Shown: piece after piece, positions 7,668 to 16,198 of the stretch
Layout of the letters: the number at the start of each line of letters is the position of its first letter
How positions within the stretch are numbered: position 1 is the stretch's first letter
NCBI GenBank assembly: GCA_900541915.1
Contig: UQLS01000008.1
Coordinates: forward strand, 11,152-75,151
Length of the DNA: 64,000 nt
Source: an uncultured Phascolarctobacterium sp.
GTDB taxonomy: Bacteria; Bacillota; Negativicutes; Acidaminococcales; Acidaminococcaceae
Direction: 5' to 3'
The notes under the pieces: model-generated
Told to the model about the DNA's origin: nothing
Database searches by the model: none
Seen by the model: only the letters and a program-made list of their open reading frames with translations
Position numbers and translations under genes: made by a program

Positions 7668-8592
7668 ACAGAAAACACCTCACTTTTGTATTATCTACAT
7701 CATACATAGCAGGTAATTCTTCCACACATTGTTTCTGACAGTATAAACATCGTTTCGCAAACCTGCATCCGTATAAATGTTCTCCTGGCATCGGAGCCTT
7801 TCCAATCATTGACCGAAATCCATTTTCCGGCAATGATTTTAAGAAAGCATTAGTATAGGGATGTTTTGGAAAGTTAAATATATCTTTGCCAAATTCTAAT
7901 ATCTGTCCTGCATACATAACAGCAACATAATCACATACATATCTAGCCAAATTAATATCATGAGTAATAATAATCATGCCATGCTGCTGTCTCTTTTTTA
8001 TACATAATAAGTTATGATAAACTGTTTTGCATACTTCTTCATCCAGACCCTTGGTTGGCTCATCTGCTAATATCCATTTTGGATTACAGCTTATTCCCAT
8101 AGCACACAAAACTCTCTGTTGCATTCCTCCGGAAAGCTCATGAGGATACATTTTTAAGATTCTTTCCACATCATTTAATCCAAAAATTTTTAAACATGCT
8201 TTTTTATACGTATTATCTGAATCAACAATATTAACTACATTCAACACATCCTGCATTTGTTTGCCTATTTTACGAAAAGGATTTAATGCTTCTCCTGGAT
8301 GCTGTGGTACTATTCCAAAATCTTTACCATAAAAACCATCTATGTTCTCAACATTATTTAAAACATTTTGACCGTGATATAAAATTTCACCAAGTTTACC
8401 AACATATTCAGGTAATATACCCAATATAGCTTGTCCTAAGACAGATTTTCCACAGCCACTTTCACCTATAATAGCTGTAAAACTCTTATGTTCAAATTTA
8501 ATATTTATATCATCCACTGCTTTTACAGCTCCATATGATGTTGGTATTTGCACATGAAGTCCATTGATATGTATATCATTATCTATTCCCAT
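7651..8592 (-). CDS. ABC transporter ATPase, nickel/peptide importer family (first ATPase, NikD/DppD-like)
   Basis: A 313-residue ATPase with Walker A GESGCGKS (about residues 43-50), signature LSGGMQQRVLCAMG and Walker B WILADEPTKGLD. The C-terminal region with CRFAKRCLYCQKQC is the oligo/dipeptide C-terminal extension, which carries a cysteine cluster in this family. It overlaps the upstream permease gene by ten bases and the downstream ATPase by 17. Together the two ATPases form the heterodimeric motor of the importer. Confidence 0.92.
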   Translation of the reverse strand: MGIDNDIHINGLHVQIPTSYGAVKAVDDINIKFEHKSFTAIIGESGCGKSVLGQAILGILPEYVGKLGEILYHGQNVLNNVENIDGFYGKDFGIVPQHPGEALNPFRKIGKQMQDVLNVVNIVDSDNTYKKACLKIFGLNDVERILKMYPHELSGGMQQRVLCAMGISCNPKWILADEPTKGLDEEVCKTVYHNLLCIKKRQQHGMIIITHDINLARYVCDYVAVMYAGQILEFGKDIFNFPKHPYTNAFLKSLPENGFRSMIGKAPMPGEHLYGCRFAKRCLYCQKQCVEELPAMYDVDNTKVRCFLYASSN

Positions 8593-9410
8593 TTTCTTAC
8601 CTCATTAAAACGAGCATCTAATTTATTTCTAATTCCATCTCCAAGAATATTAATAGAATAAGTCAATAAAAATATACACATACCTGGAACAATAATTAAA
8701 TACGGAGCGCTGCGATAATATAAAATAGCATCATTAACCATTACACTCCAGTCTGGCATTGGTGGTTGTACCCCTAATCCCAAAAAACTCATTCCTGCAA
8801 TTAGTAAGATACCTTTGCCAATACGTATTGTAAACAGTACTAATAACTTATGTATTATATTGGGTAGAATATGCCTGACAATCAACTGGCCATCGTTACA
8901 ACCTACACAGCGTAATCCTTCAATAAAAGGTTCTTCTTTGATTTGCAGTACTTCAGACCTAACGATACGTGAAAAGCCTGCCCATGACGTTATTACAAGT
9001 GCCAGTATTAAACTATATATACTTGGTCCTAAAATACCAGCAATTGCTATCATAAAACAATTTCCCGGAATACCTTGGAATATATTGCTTAAAACCGTAA
9101 AAAAAATATCAATTTTCCCTCTATAGAACCCGCTGATAATACCAATACCAAGTCCTATCACTAACGAAATCAAAGCAGCCCCCAAAGCTAATAGCATAGA
9201 TACTCTTCCGCCATATAAAATACGACTATACATATCTCTTCCTAATGCATCCGTACCAAAAAAATGTTCTAATGATGGCCCCATCAATCGTTGGGACATA
9301 TCAGGTTCAAACGGATTATGCGTAGATAATACAGGTGCAAAAATACTGGAAGAAACAATAACTATGAGTATGATAAAAGCAAAATAAAATTGAAAACTAT
9401 TTTTTTGCAT
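8583..9410 (-). CDS. ABC transporter permease, DppC/NikC-like
   Basis: A 275-residue inner-membrane permease with an N-terminal anchor, the extracytoplasmic HFFGTDALGRDMYSRI segment typical of DppC/NikC, and the EAA loop near residues 165-185 (EPFIEGLRCVGCNDGQLIVRHILPN). About six transmembrane segments are visible. It pairs with the DppB/NikB-like permease encoded two bases upstream. Confidence 0.93.
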   Translation of the reverse strand: MQKNSFQFYFAFIILIVIVSSSIFAPVLSTHNPFEPDMSQRLMGPSLEHFFGTDALGRDMYSRILYGGRVSMLLALGAALISLVIGLGIGIISGFYRGKIDIFFTVLSNIFQGIPGNCFMIAIAGILGPSIYSLILALVITSWAGFSRIVRSEVLQIKEEPFIEGLRCVGCNDGQLIVRHILPNIIHKLLVLFTIRIGKGILLIAGMSFLGLGVQPPMPDWSVMVNDAILYYRSAPYLIIVPGMCIFLLTYSINILGDGIRNKLDARFNEVRKWE

Positions 9411-9412
9411 TG

Positions 9413-10351
9413 TCAGTCCCCTATATGAACTTTAGGATTAAAATAAAAAATAAAAATATCAACAATCATTGTCACAATTACTAAAAGGCTACCACTCAAA
9501 AGTACATAAGCTTGTAATACCGGATAATCACGATAGCGTATAGCATCTAAAGCCATACTACTAATACCTTGTATAGAAAAAATATTTTCTATAATAACAG
9601 AACCACCCAAAACATTAGCAAAATAGTTTCCAAGTAAAGCAATTACCGGTATGACTGCATTAGGTAAAGCATAATAAAATAAGAGCACTAATCTTCTTAT
9701 TCCTCTTACTCTACCTACTAAAAAATATGGTTTTCCAAATTCTTCTAACATCGCACCACGCATATATCTGCATACTGTTGCCATAGTTGGGAATGATAAT
9801 ACTAATGCTGGCATCAATAAATGTGCTAAACTCTCGTCTCCATTTATAGGAAGCCAACGTAGAATCTCTCCAAATATCAAAATTAAGACTAAAGCTATCC
9901 AAAAACTTGGAATTGCTAACATAATATTGCTAATATTCTTTAGACAATTATCAATTAATTTATTTTGCTTTAAAGCACACACAATTCCACCAACAATGCC
10001 TCCTATACCAGCAAAAATTAAGGCTAAAACAGCTATTTCAAATGTAACAGGTAATCTATTTAATAATTCATCCGCAATATTTCTACCTGTAATATAACTA
10101 ACACCTAAATTCCCATGCAAAATTTGCCATGTCCAATTCATGTATTGTAACCATACAGGTTTATTTAATCCTGATTGCTCTCGCATAGCGGCAATTTGTT
10201 CTTCAGAAGGATCATTCATTCCATCTTGATTTAATACTAGTTCTGCCGGATCGCCAGGAGACAATATTCCTAAAATAAAAGCTAAAACACTTATTCCTAT
10301 CAATACCGGAACAGCTGATAAAAGTCTTGTCACACAGTATCTTATCATCAC
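9413..10351 (-). CDS. ABC transporter permease, DppB/NikB-like
   Basis: A 312-residue permease starting MMIRYCVTRLLSAVPVLIGISVLAF, the usual N-terminal helix of DppB/NikB. The SPGDPAE loop follows, and the EAA loop region is FGKPYFLVGRVRGIRRLVLLFYYALPNA. The start codon overlaps the stop of the binding-protein gene (ATGA), implying translational coupling. Family members import dipeptides, nickel or metal chelates. Confidence 0.93.
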   Translation of the reverse strand: MMIRYCVTRLLSAVPVLIGISVLAFILGILSPGDPAELVLNQDGMNDPSEEQIAAMREQSGLNKPVWLQYMNWTWQILHGNLGVSYITGRNIADELLNRLPVTFEIAVLALIFAGIGGIVGGIVCALKQNKLIDNCLKNISNIMLAIPSFWIALVLILIFGEILRWLPINGDESLAHLLMPALVLSFPTMATVCRYMRGAMLEEFGKPYFLVGRVRGIRRLVLLFYYALPNAVIPVIALLGNYFANVLGGSVIIENIFSIQGISSMALDAIRYRDYPVLQAYVLLSGSLLVIVTMIVDIFIFYFNPKVHIGD

Positions 10352-11910
10352 ATATTCACCAATTCTATTGCTGCCAAATCTACGCCATAGTAAAGAACAT
10401 TATAATTTAAAAGCTTCTTATTATAGGCAACTATATTTAAATCATAAAACAAAGGAACTAAAGGTTGTTCTTTTACACCTATTTCCTGTAAACGATCATA
10501 AATTACACTTCTTGCAATTTCATTTTCTGTATATCTAACTTTATTCATTAGATAAATAACTTCTGCATTATGGTATCCAAGACTGCAACTTTTGTTTCTA
10601 CTTCCATCAGGCATCATGAAAGTATAAAAAATATTATAAGGATCGCCATTAGGTAATCCCTGTTGTAGTCTGGAAATATTATAATCTCCTTTTTTCACCT
10701 GTTTAACCATAGTTGCATATTCCAATGGCTGTATTATAACATCTAAGCCAATATCTTTAAGCCAGTATGCAATAAGCTCTGCTTCTCCTTTTTGCAATTG
10801 GTCAGCACCATTTATACAATAAACAATTTCACAACGCTTATCCCCCAATACAGACTCTGCTAAAGTTTTCGCTTTATCTAAATTATAAGATACTTGAAAA
10901 TCTTTATAATAAGGGCTCGTATAATTTAAGATGTTAGTTGTAGGATATCCATAACCGAGATATAAAGCTTTAACTAACATATCTCTATTTATTGCTAAAC
11001 TTACTGCCTGGCGCATACGTACATCATTAAAAGGAAACTTCGATCCATTTAATGCTAAAAATCTTACCATTGTTGATTTATTTGTAGAAATGGCAAACCT
11101 ATAATCTTTTTTTATTTCTTCTGCTAAAAATGGTGGTATTGCGTTTAAATCCAAAACACCTGCAATTTCTTCTGATTTAAGCGCAGAATATCTTACATCA
11201 GCATTAGGAATATTTTTTATAACAACCTGTTTTATTTTTGCTTTTTTACCATAGTATCCATCAAACTTTTGTAAAACTACATACTTGTTTAATTTATTTT
11301 CAATTATTTTATATGGTCCAGTACCTATGGCAAAACCATTAAAATTACCATCTTCAGAAAAACAATTTGGAGAATATATAGGACTTCCAAAATCCATCAT
11401 TTTATAAAGCTGATTTACATTGGGTTCTCTAAAGGTCAACCTTATCGTATAATCATCAAGCTTCTCATATTTATCTAAAGAAGGATAAAAACTGTTTATA
11501 TCTAACCCATAAAAGCTAGATGGTTTAACACCTTGTTTCATCCTGTCAAAATTCTTAATCACTGAATCAGCATTAAACTTACTGCCATCATGAAAATTAA
11601 CGTCTTCACGTAAATTAAAAATCCATACCTTCCCATTATCTAACATTTTCCATTTAGAAGCTAAACACGGCTTTGGCAAGCCATTTTCATCATGTGTAAT
11701 TAAAGGTTCCCACACTTCTAATGTTTTACTGCAATAGTAACCATCTTTTTCTCCCGGTGCTAGATGTCTACCTGCTCCAAGAACTATTGTATTATCATCA
11801 TTTTTTGTAATAACAGTTATATTTTTATTTTCTGCTATATTACATCCTCCGCAGAAAACAGTAATACAAAAAATAATTAAAATTAATATATTTAACTTCG
11901 CTCTATTCAT
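10348..11910 (-). CDS. Extracytoplasmic substrate-binding protein, family 5 (NikA/DppA-like lipoprotein)
   Basis: About 520 residues. A hydrophobic N-terminal segment runs into VFCGGCN, probably a lipobox with Cys23 as the lipidated residue, although the bases before it are atypical. The mature part has the family 5 binding-protein pattern: YEPLITHD-type strand, WIFNLREDVNFHDGSKFNADSV and GFAIGTGPYKI. The order of these segments resembles NikA. In NikA-type proteins the ligand is a metal chelate; in DppA it is a peptide. The start at 11910 is one base from the methyltransferase stop; the ribosome site is weak (GGAAAAAG). Confidence 0.9.
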   Translation of the reverse strand: MNRAKLNILILIIFCITVFCGGCNIAENKNITVITKNDDNTIVLGAGRHLAPGEKDGYYCSKTLEVWEPLITHDENGLPKPCLASKWKMLDNGKVWIFNLREDVNFHDGSKFNADSVIKNFDRMKQGVKPSSFYGLDINSFYPSLDKYEKLDDYTIRLTFREPNVNQLYKMMDFGSPIYSPNCFSEDGNFNGFAIGTGPYKIIENKLNKYVVLQKFDGYYGKKAKIKQVVIKNIPNADVRYSALKSEEIAGVLDLNAIPPFLAEEIKKDYRFAISTNKSTMVRFLALNGSKFPFNDVRMRQAVSLAINRDMLVKALYLGYGYPTTNILNYTSPYYKDFQVSYNLDKAKTLAESVLGDKRCEIVYCINGADQLQKGEAELIAYWLKDIGLDVIIQPLEYATMVKQVKKGDYNISRLQQGLPNGDPYNIFYTFMMPDGSRNKSCSLGYHNAEVIYLMNKVRYTENEIARSVIYDRLQEIGVKEQPLVPLFYDLNIVAYNKKLLNYNVLYYGVDLAAIELVNM

Positions 11911-11911
11911 T

Positions 11912-12736
11912 TTACTTTTTCCAATAAATGAATACTGTTGTACGCGGCATATCAATTTCATAGTATTGATTAACATATTTTGCTATAGAACGAAATTCAT
12001 CTAATAAAATTTTTTTGTTTTTTAAATATACATCTCCCAAATCCTGCTGCATCTCCGATTCTACAGCTGCTAAACTATCATACTTTCTACTCTTCGTATA
12101 ATTAATAAACTCAACATTGACTTTTATTCCCATACGCCATAAAATTAACGGTAATAGTTCATAATCCAAGCATTCTTCAACCGCAATATTGCATTTTTTA
12201 TACAATGGATAAAGTAACGGACGCTGTACAGTACGAATAAGAACAGCGCCTGTTAAAACAGTGTCATTAATTTTCTGTAATGTACTTTGTATATCTTTAA
12301 TACGATACAAAGAGTTTACACTAACAATATAATCAACTCTATTTTTTACTATATAGTCTTCCCACTTTGAATTAACAGTTCTGATATTTTCTAAATTTTC
12401 CTTACTAATACGCTTCTTCAATTCTTGTAGCATATCTAAAGAAAAGTCCACACCTATTATATTTTTTGCATAACAAGCCATTAAAACAGTAAAGTTCCCA
12501 CTGCCACAACCAATTTCTAAAATAGTTTTATCATATCCAATAATATCTTTTAATTTTTGATGAATAAGCGTAGTATCTTTATTCAAATTGTATTTATCAG
12601 TATATTTCGGAGCTAACTTCTCCCAAAAAGAACGTTCTATATCATCATTAAATTGTCTATTGTCAGGTAAAAACTTATTCCATCCCATAGTTTGCTGCCA
12701 AACTTTATTGAAATCAATATCTTGAAAATCTTGCAT
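11912..12736 (-). CDS. Class I SAM-dependent methyltransferase in a metal/chelate transport operon
   Basis: About 274 residues with SAM-binding motif I LEIGCGSGN (residues 73-81) and an acidic residue at the end of the next strand (IIGVDFS). The first 60 residues carry no second domain I recognise. A cytoplasmic small-molecule methyltransferase is the best reading. Its placement between the outer-membrane receptor and the binding protein suggests it modifies the imported ligand or a chelator, but nothing in the sequence fixes the substrate. The ATG at 12736 is preferred over an in-frame GTG at 12757. Confidence 0.82.
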   Translation of the reverse strand: MQDFQDIDFNKVWQQTMGWNKFLPDNRQFNDDIERSFWEKLAPKYTDKYNLNKDTTLIHQKLKDIIGYDKTILEIGCGSGNFTVLMACYAKNIIGVDFSLDMLQELKKRISKENLENIRTVNSKWEDYIVKNRVDYIVSVNSLYRIKDIQSTLQKINDTVLTGAVLIRTVQRPLLYPLYKKCNIAVEECLDYELLPLILWRMGIKVNVEFINYTKSRKYDSLAAVESEMQQDLGDVYLKNKKILLDEFRSIAKYVNQYYEIDMPRTTVFIYWKK

Positions 12737-12785
12737 ATTTCTATCACCATGCTTCACATATTTTTATAATAAATTTTTTAAATAT

Positions 12786-12815
12786 AAAAAGGATACTAAA
12801 GTACCCTTTTTATAT
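12786..12815 (-). terminator. Hairpin between receptor and methyltransferase genes
   Basis: On the minus strand AAAAAGGGTACT pairs with AGTATCCTTTTT (one G-U pair) around a tiny loop, followed by T-rich sequence. It may partially terminate after the receptor and so set a higher receptor-to-transporter ratio, or act as a processing or stabilising hairpin. Confidence 0.55.
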
Positions 12816-12828
12816 TTAATTTATCTAA

Positions 12829-14992
12829 TCAAATATCGAATTTTGCAGATAACATAAATGTTCTGGGACTCGACAGCAATAAATCATTTCCGTGTGAAGT
12901 CCAATAATTTTTATCAGTAAGGTTATAGCACATTGCGCTTAATGTAACAGGAGTTGAATTTATTTTAGTTTTATAATTTATACCTAAATCATATGTTATA
13001 TAAGAAGGTACTGTCATAGTCTCATTTTTAATTTCTGACTTTCCGTTATATAATGCTCTGCCAATAATACTCAAATTTTCATCTGCTTCATATTCAACAG
13101 CAGTTACAGCATTCCATTTAGAAGTACCATTAACAGCTTTGCCATCATTTAGACCACCTTGAGTTTTGCTTTGCTCTGCATCAAGGTACATAAAACCACC
13201 CATTACATTCCATTTTGGCGCTATTTTACCATTTACTGATAATTCAACACCTCTATAATTCTGTTCACCATCCTGCAATAAAAAGTCTTTCTCAAATCCA
13301 TCTTTATGAACAGCAATATTATTAGCTTGAGTAATATCAAAAAATCCCAGACTAGTTACAAATCCAGCATTTTGATATTTTATTCCAATCTCATTTTGCT
13401 TAGTTTTAGCTGGATTCAATATTTCATTCTCATTCTCATAAGAACTTGAAACAACAGTACCTTTATCAAAATTTTCTGAATGACTAGCATATAAAGAAAT
13501 ATTATTATCAGGCTGATAAACAAAACCATAAGTTGGGCAAACAGCATTACTATCCACACTATTTTTATGCTCTCCTGTTTTAGCACTATATGAATCAACG
13601 GAAGCACTGTGTTTATGCACTCCAAGTAGTAACTGTGCTTTTTTATACTTAACAGTATCTGCTAAAGATATACCCCAATATTGATCTTTACTACTCAAAC
13701 CTGTTTCGATAGAAGGTTTCCAATACCCATCAGAAACTATATCATCATAAATGTTACCGGTAATAGTACCAATTTTACCACTAAAATTATCCTTAGCACT
13801 TTCAATACTGTGCCAAGCTTTATCTACAGCAAAAGTTAAATCATGTTCTACCTCGCCAGTTGTAAATTGACCATTTACCCCTAGTTGAGCATAGTAATTA
13901 TCTGTAACAGTTTGAGTTGAAAAAATATTACGTTTTACATTGCCATAATCATCAGTAATTTCAATACGACTGGATAATGCCCCAATATTATTCATTAATT
14001 TATTATGATTAAATCCTGCATTAGCAAACCATTTCCATCCGTCATCAAAGTTTTGTTCATGATTTAAAGCAAAAATATAACCTTCTGATTCTTTTCTTTG
14101 ACCATCAAAACTATAATCCTTACTTGCATCAGGAGCATCTAATACATGTGTAACTTTAGAGCCTAAAGAAAACCATCTTTGGCCACCTTTAATATCAAAA
14201 TGTCTATATCCAGTCAATAAATTAGTCTTACTATTTTCATCTTTATGATCAACATTAGCAAAAATTCCTTGTGCTTTTATATTATGGCCATCTATAGCAG
14301 TGTCACCATCCAAAAGTTCTGTATTAATACGTATTCCCCATTCATTATCTTCACCCCAACGACGGCCAATATCTAAATATTCACCAAAAGAACTCTTCCC
14401 TGAAAAAGTTTGCTTATAACTAGTTATTTCTTGATCAGTGGCTTTCTTAGATACAAAATTCACTATCCCACCCGCAGCGCTGCTTTCATATGTACTGGGA
14501 ATCCCAGTAATGCCACTATTCGGTCCAGAAATAAACTGGATATCACTTATCATAAAAGTTGGAGCGTTAAATTGGGTCATTAAACCCGGAATACCATTTA
14601 AATACATAGATGTACCAGTAGATTTCAAACCACGAATAGAAATATCGTTATGTAAAGTAGTTCCTTCTACTCTAACAGCCGGATTATTAACTAGAACACT
14701 TTGAAGAGGTTGATTAGCCCCTCCAAAAGTTTCAATAGTTTTTTTGTGTTATATTTACTTGACTAAAAGGGGTATCCATGACATTTTTATCACCTAATAT
14801 GCCCATTGTACTTTTGGTACTTGCAAATCCCCCTGGCAATACATCAGCATCCCCCTCAACAATAATACCCTTAAGTTGATGTTCCATTACTTTTTCACTA
14901 TCAACTTCCTCAGCACTTGCACCAACTACAAAACCAACACTAGCAACTGCACATAAAACCGCTGCAGCCAAAGATTTTTTGACTTTTAACAT
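12829..14992 (-). pseudogene. TonB-dependent outer-membrane receptor, interrupted by a frameshift in an A7 tract
   Basis: A receptor of about 720 residues split into two frames. The 5' part (14992-14732) encodes a signal peptide (residues 1-27, ending VVGASA) and the start of the plug (EEVDSEKVMEHQLKGIIVEGDADVL). At 14739-14745 the coding strand reads seven A; the frame then hits TGA at 14734-14732. Dropping one A restores a continuous plug (QKTIETFGGANQPLQSVLV, then DISIRGLKSTGTSMYLNG) and runs to the C-terminal aromatic barrel strand ending in KFDI at 12829. Everything downstream is intact, so the mutation is recent, phase-variable, rescued by slippage, or a sequencing error. The riboswitch upstream suggests corrinoid, cobalt or chelate uptake. 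Confidence 0.85.
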
Positions 14993-15071
14993 TTCTACAC
15001 CTCTTATAAATTTTAGATATTTTTAAAATTTTACCGAGCTGGCCGTGTTTCGCTTGTAAAATTTTAAACAC

Positions 15072-15117
15072 AAAAATAAAAAGCGCTTTTCTGCCTAAAT
15101 ACAGAAAAGCGCTTTTT
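15072..15117 (-). terminator. Riboswitch expression-platform terminator
   Basis: A sixteen-base-pair stem (AAAAAGCGCTTTTCTG) with an eight-base loop. It is followed on the minus strand by T-rich sequence and lies between the cobalamin aptamer and the receptor start. It is the obvious off-state terminator of the riboswitch. Confidence 0.85.
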
Positions 15118-15124
15118 ATATAAT

Positions 15125-15345
15125 ACTTAACTTACTCTTATATATCCGGCTTTTTCCGTCACTCGCAGAATTACTAAGCTCACTTTCAGGCAGTTCTTCT
15201 GGCTCTGCTTCATCGTCAGCCTTGCCTTCCCAGTTTCCCAGTGACATCTTAAGGCTTTCTCTGCATTACAGCGGCGGGACCGCACAGGTTTTTCACCTGT
15301 TTCTCTATTAAGTATTGCTACACCCAAAAGTATATTCAATTTTAT
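15125..15345 (-). promoter_or_regulatory. Cobalamin (adenosylcobalamin-type) riboswitch
   Basis: On the minus strand the segment GGTGAAAAACCTGTGCGG, then CCCGCCGCTGTAA (about 15300-15266), matches the conserved P3-P6 core of B12 riboswitches. AGCCAGAAGAACTGCCTG at 15204-15187 is a clear B12 box. A consensus promoter lies just upstream and a strong terminator just downstream, so ligand binding should stop transcription of the receptor-methyltransferase-ABC operon. Exact ends of the aptamer are approximate. The whole 500-base stretch between the receptor and the DUF2344 gene is taken up by promoter, aptamer and two terminators. Confidence 0.93.
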
Positions 15346-15368
15346 TAGTATCGATTACTATATTTTGA

Positions 15369-15397
15369 ATATTACTATTATTTTTCTTTCTTGTCAA
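15369..15397 (-). promoter_or_regulatory. Consensus promoter of the riboswitch operon
   Basis: On the minus strand TTGACA (15397-15392) and TAATAT (15374-15369) are 17 bases apart. The implied start site lies 10-20 bases before the aptamer begins. Confidence 0.8.
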
Positions 15398-15448
15398 TAT
15401 TTTTTCTTATTTATTTTAAAATTTCAAAAAGTATATATTATATTTTTA

Positions 15449-15487
15449 ACAAAAAAAGACTTCAGAAATTTATCTGAAGTCTTTTAA
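15449..15487 (-). terminator. Terminator after the DUF2344 gene
   Basis: A thirteen-base-pair stem AAAAGACTTCAGA with a six-base loop and A/T-runs, directly after the DUF2344 stop. It ends the long maf-mre-rodA-radical SAM unit and insulates the island next to it. Confidence 0.85.
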
Positions 15488-15493
15488 ATATTT

Positions 15494-16198
15494 TTATAAC
15501 TTATAGGCAGTTTGAGATAAAAGCGGCAGCTTGTTGCCTTTATTATCAGTTCTGTATAACGCCAGTCTTTCAATATCCGCTTTTTCTACTGGCAGCTGCA
15601 GTTCATAGTGCTCATTTAAAGCATTAAGTAAATCTACTGCTTTCATACTGCCGCCAGGCGTTATCTTGCAGTCAAAATTGAAAACTACTGCTCCATCTGC
15701 GTACTGTACCGCTATCTGCGGGATATAAAATTTAACGTCTATTTCTTTAAATTTTTCCTTGCGTTTAGGCGCAGCTTTCTTGAAAAGCAACTGCTCTGCT
15801 GCATTAAATGCTTCTGCTGCCGCATCAATTTTACCATCATATGGTACAGTTACCCTATAGCTTGCTCCGGCAGCCTGTGCCATCAGCGCTGCATGATGCG
15901 TATCAACTGCATCCGCCGCCAGCACCTTAATGCCACGCGGCAAAGCTTTACTCAGCGCTGCAGCCGCTGCTTCAACTTCCATAGGCTCTGCCAGTTCAAT
16001 TTCGACAAATTCGGTATAGCTTACTACACCTACACCCAAAGCAGAAGCAAGTGAAAATTTCATATGCGGATTAAAACCTTCTGAATAAGCAGCAGGAATT
16101 TTGGCCCTGCGGATAGCTCTTTCAATAGTACGGATATATTCCAGATGCGAGATAAAACGAATGTCTTTTTCTTTAGTAATCTGCATGCGCAATTTCAT
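15494..16198 (-). CDS. Radical SAM-associated DUF2344 (TIGR03936) protein
   Basis: A 234-residue protein beginning MKLRMQITKEKDIRFISHLE and containing RAIRRAKIPAAYSEGFNPH, hallmark segments of the DUF2344 family. Its role is not established; it is found next to or fused with the TIGR03960 radical SAM protein. Its start overlaps the upstream gene stop by one base (TAATG). In many Firmicutes the next gene is rng, then rplU; here the AT-rich island intervenes. Confidence 0.92.
   Translation of the reverse strand: MKLRMQITKEKDIRFISHLEYIRTIERAIRRAKIPAAYSEGFNPHMKFSLASALGVGVVSYTEFVEIELAEPMEVEAAAAALSKALPRGIKVLAADAVDTHHAALMAQAAGASYRVTVPYDGKIDAAAEAFNAAEQLLFKKAAPKRKEKFKEIDVKFYIPQIAVQYADGAVVFNFDCKITPGGSMKAVDLLNALNEHYELQLPVEKADIERLALYRTDNKGNKLPLLSQTAYKL

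Noticed and set aside
12829..14628. The long second frame of the receptor as an independent gene starting at 14628
   Set aside because: It would start in the middle of the plug domain, lacks a signal peptide and ribosome site, and joins perfectly to the upstream frame if one A is removed.
15127..15339. A 70-codon minus-strand ORF upstream of the receptor gene
   Set aside because: It lies wholly inside the cobalamin riboswitch; conserved aptamer and B12-box bases explain the sequence, and no ribosome site precedes it.
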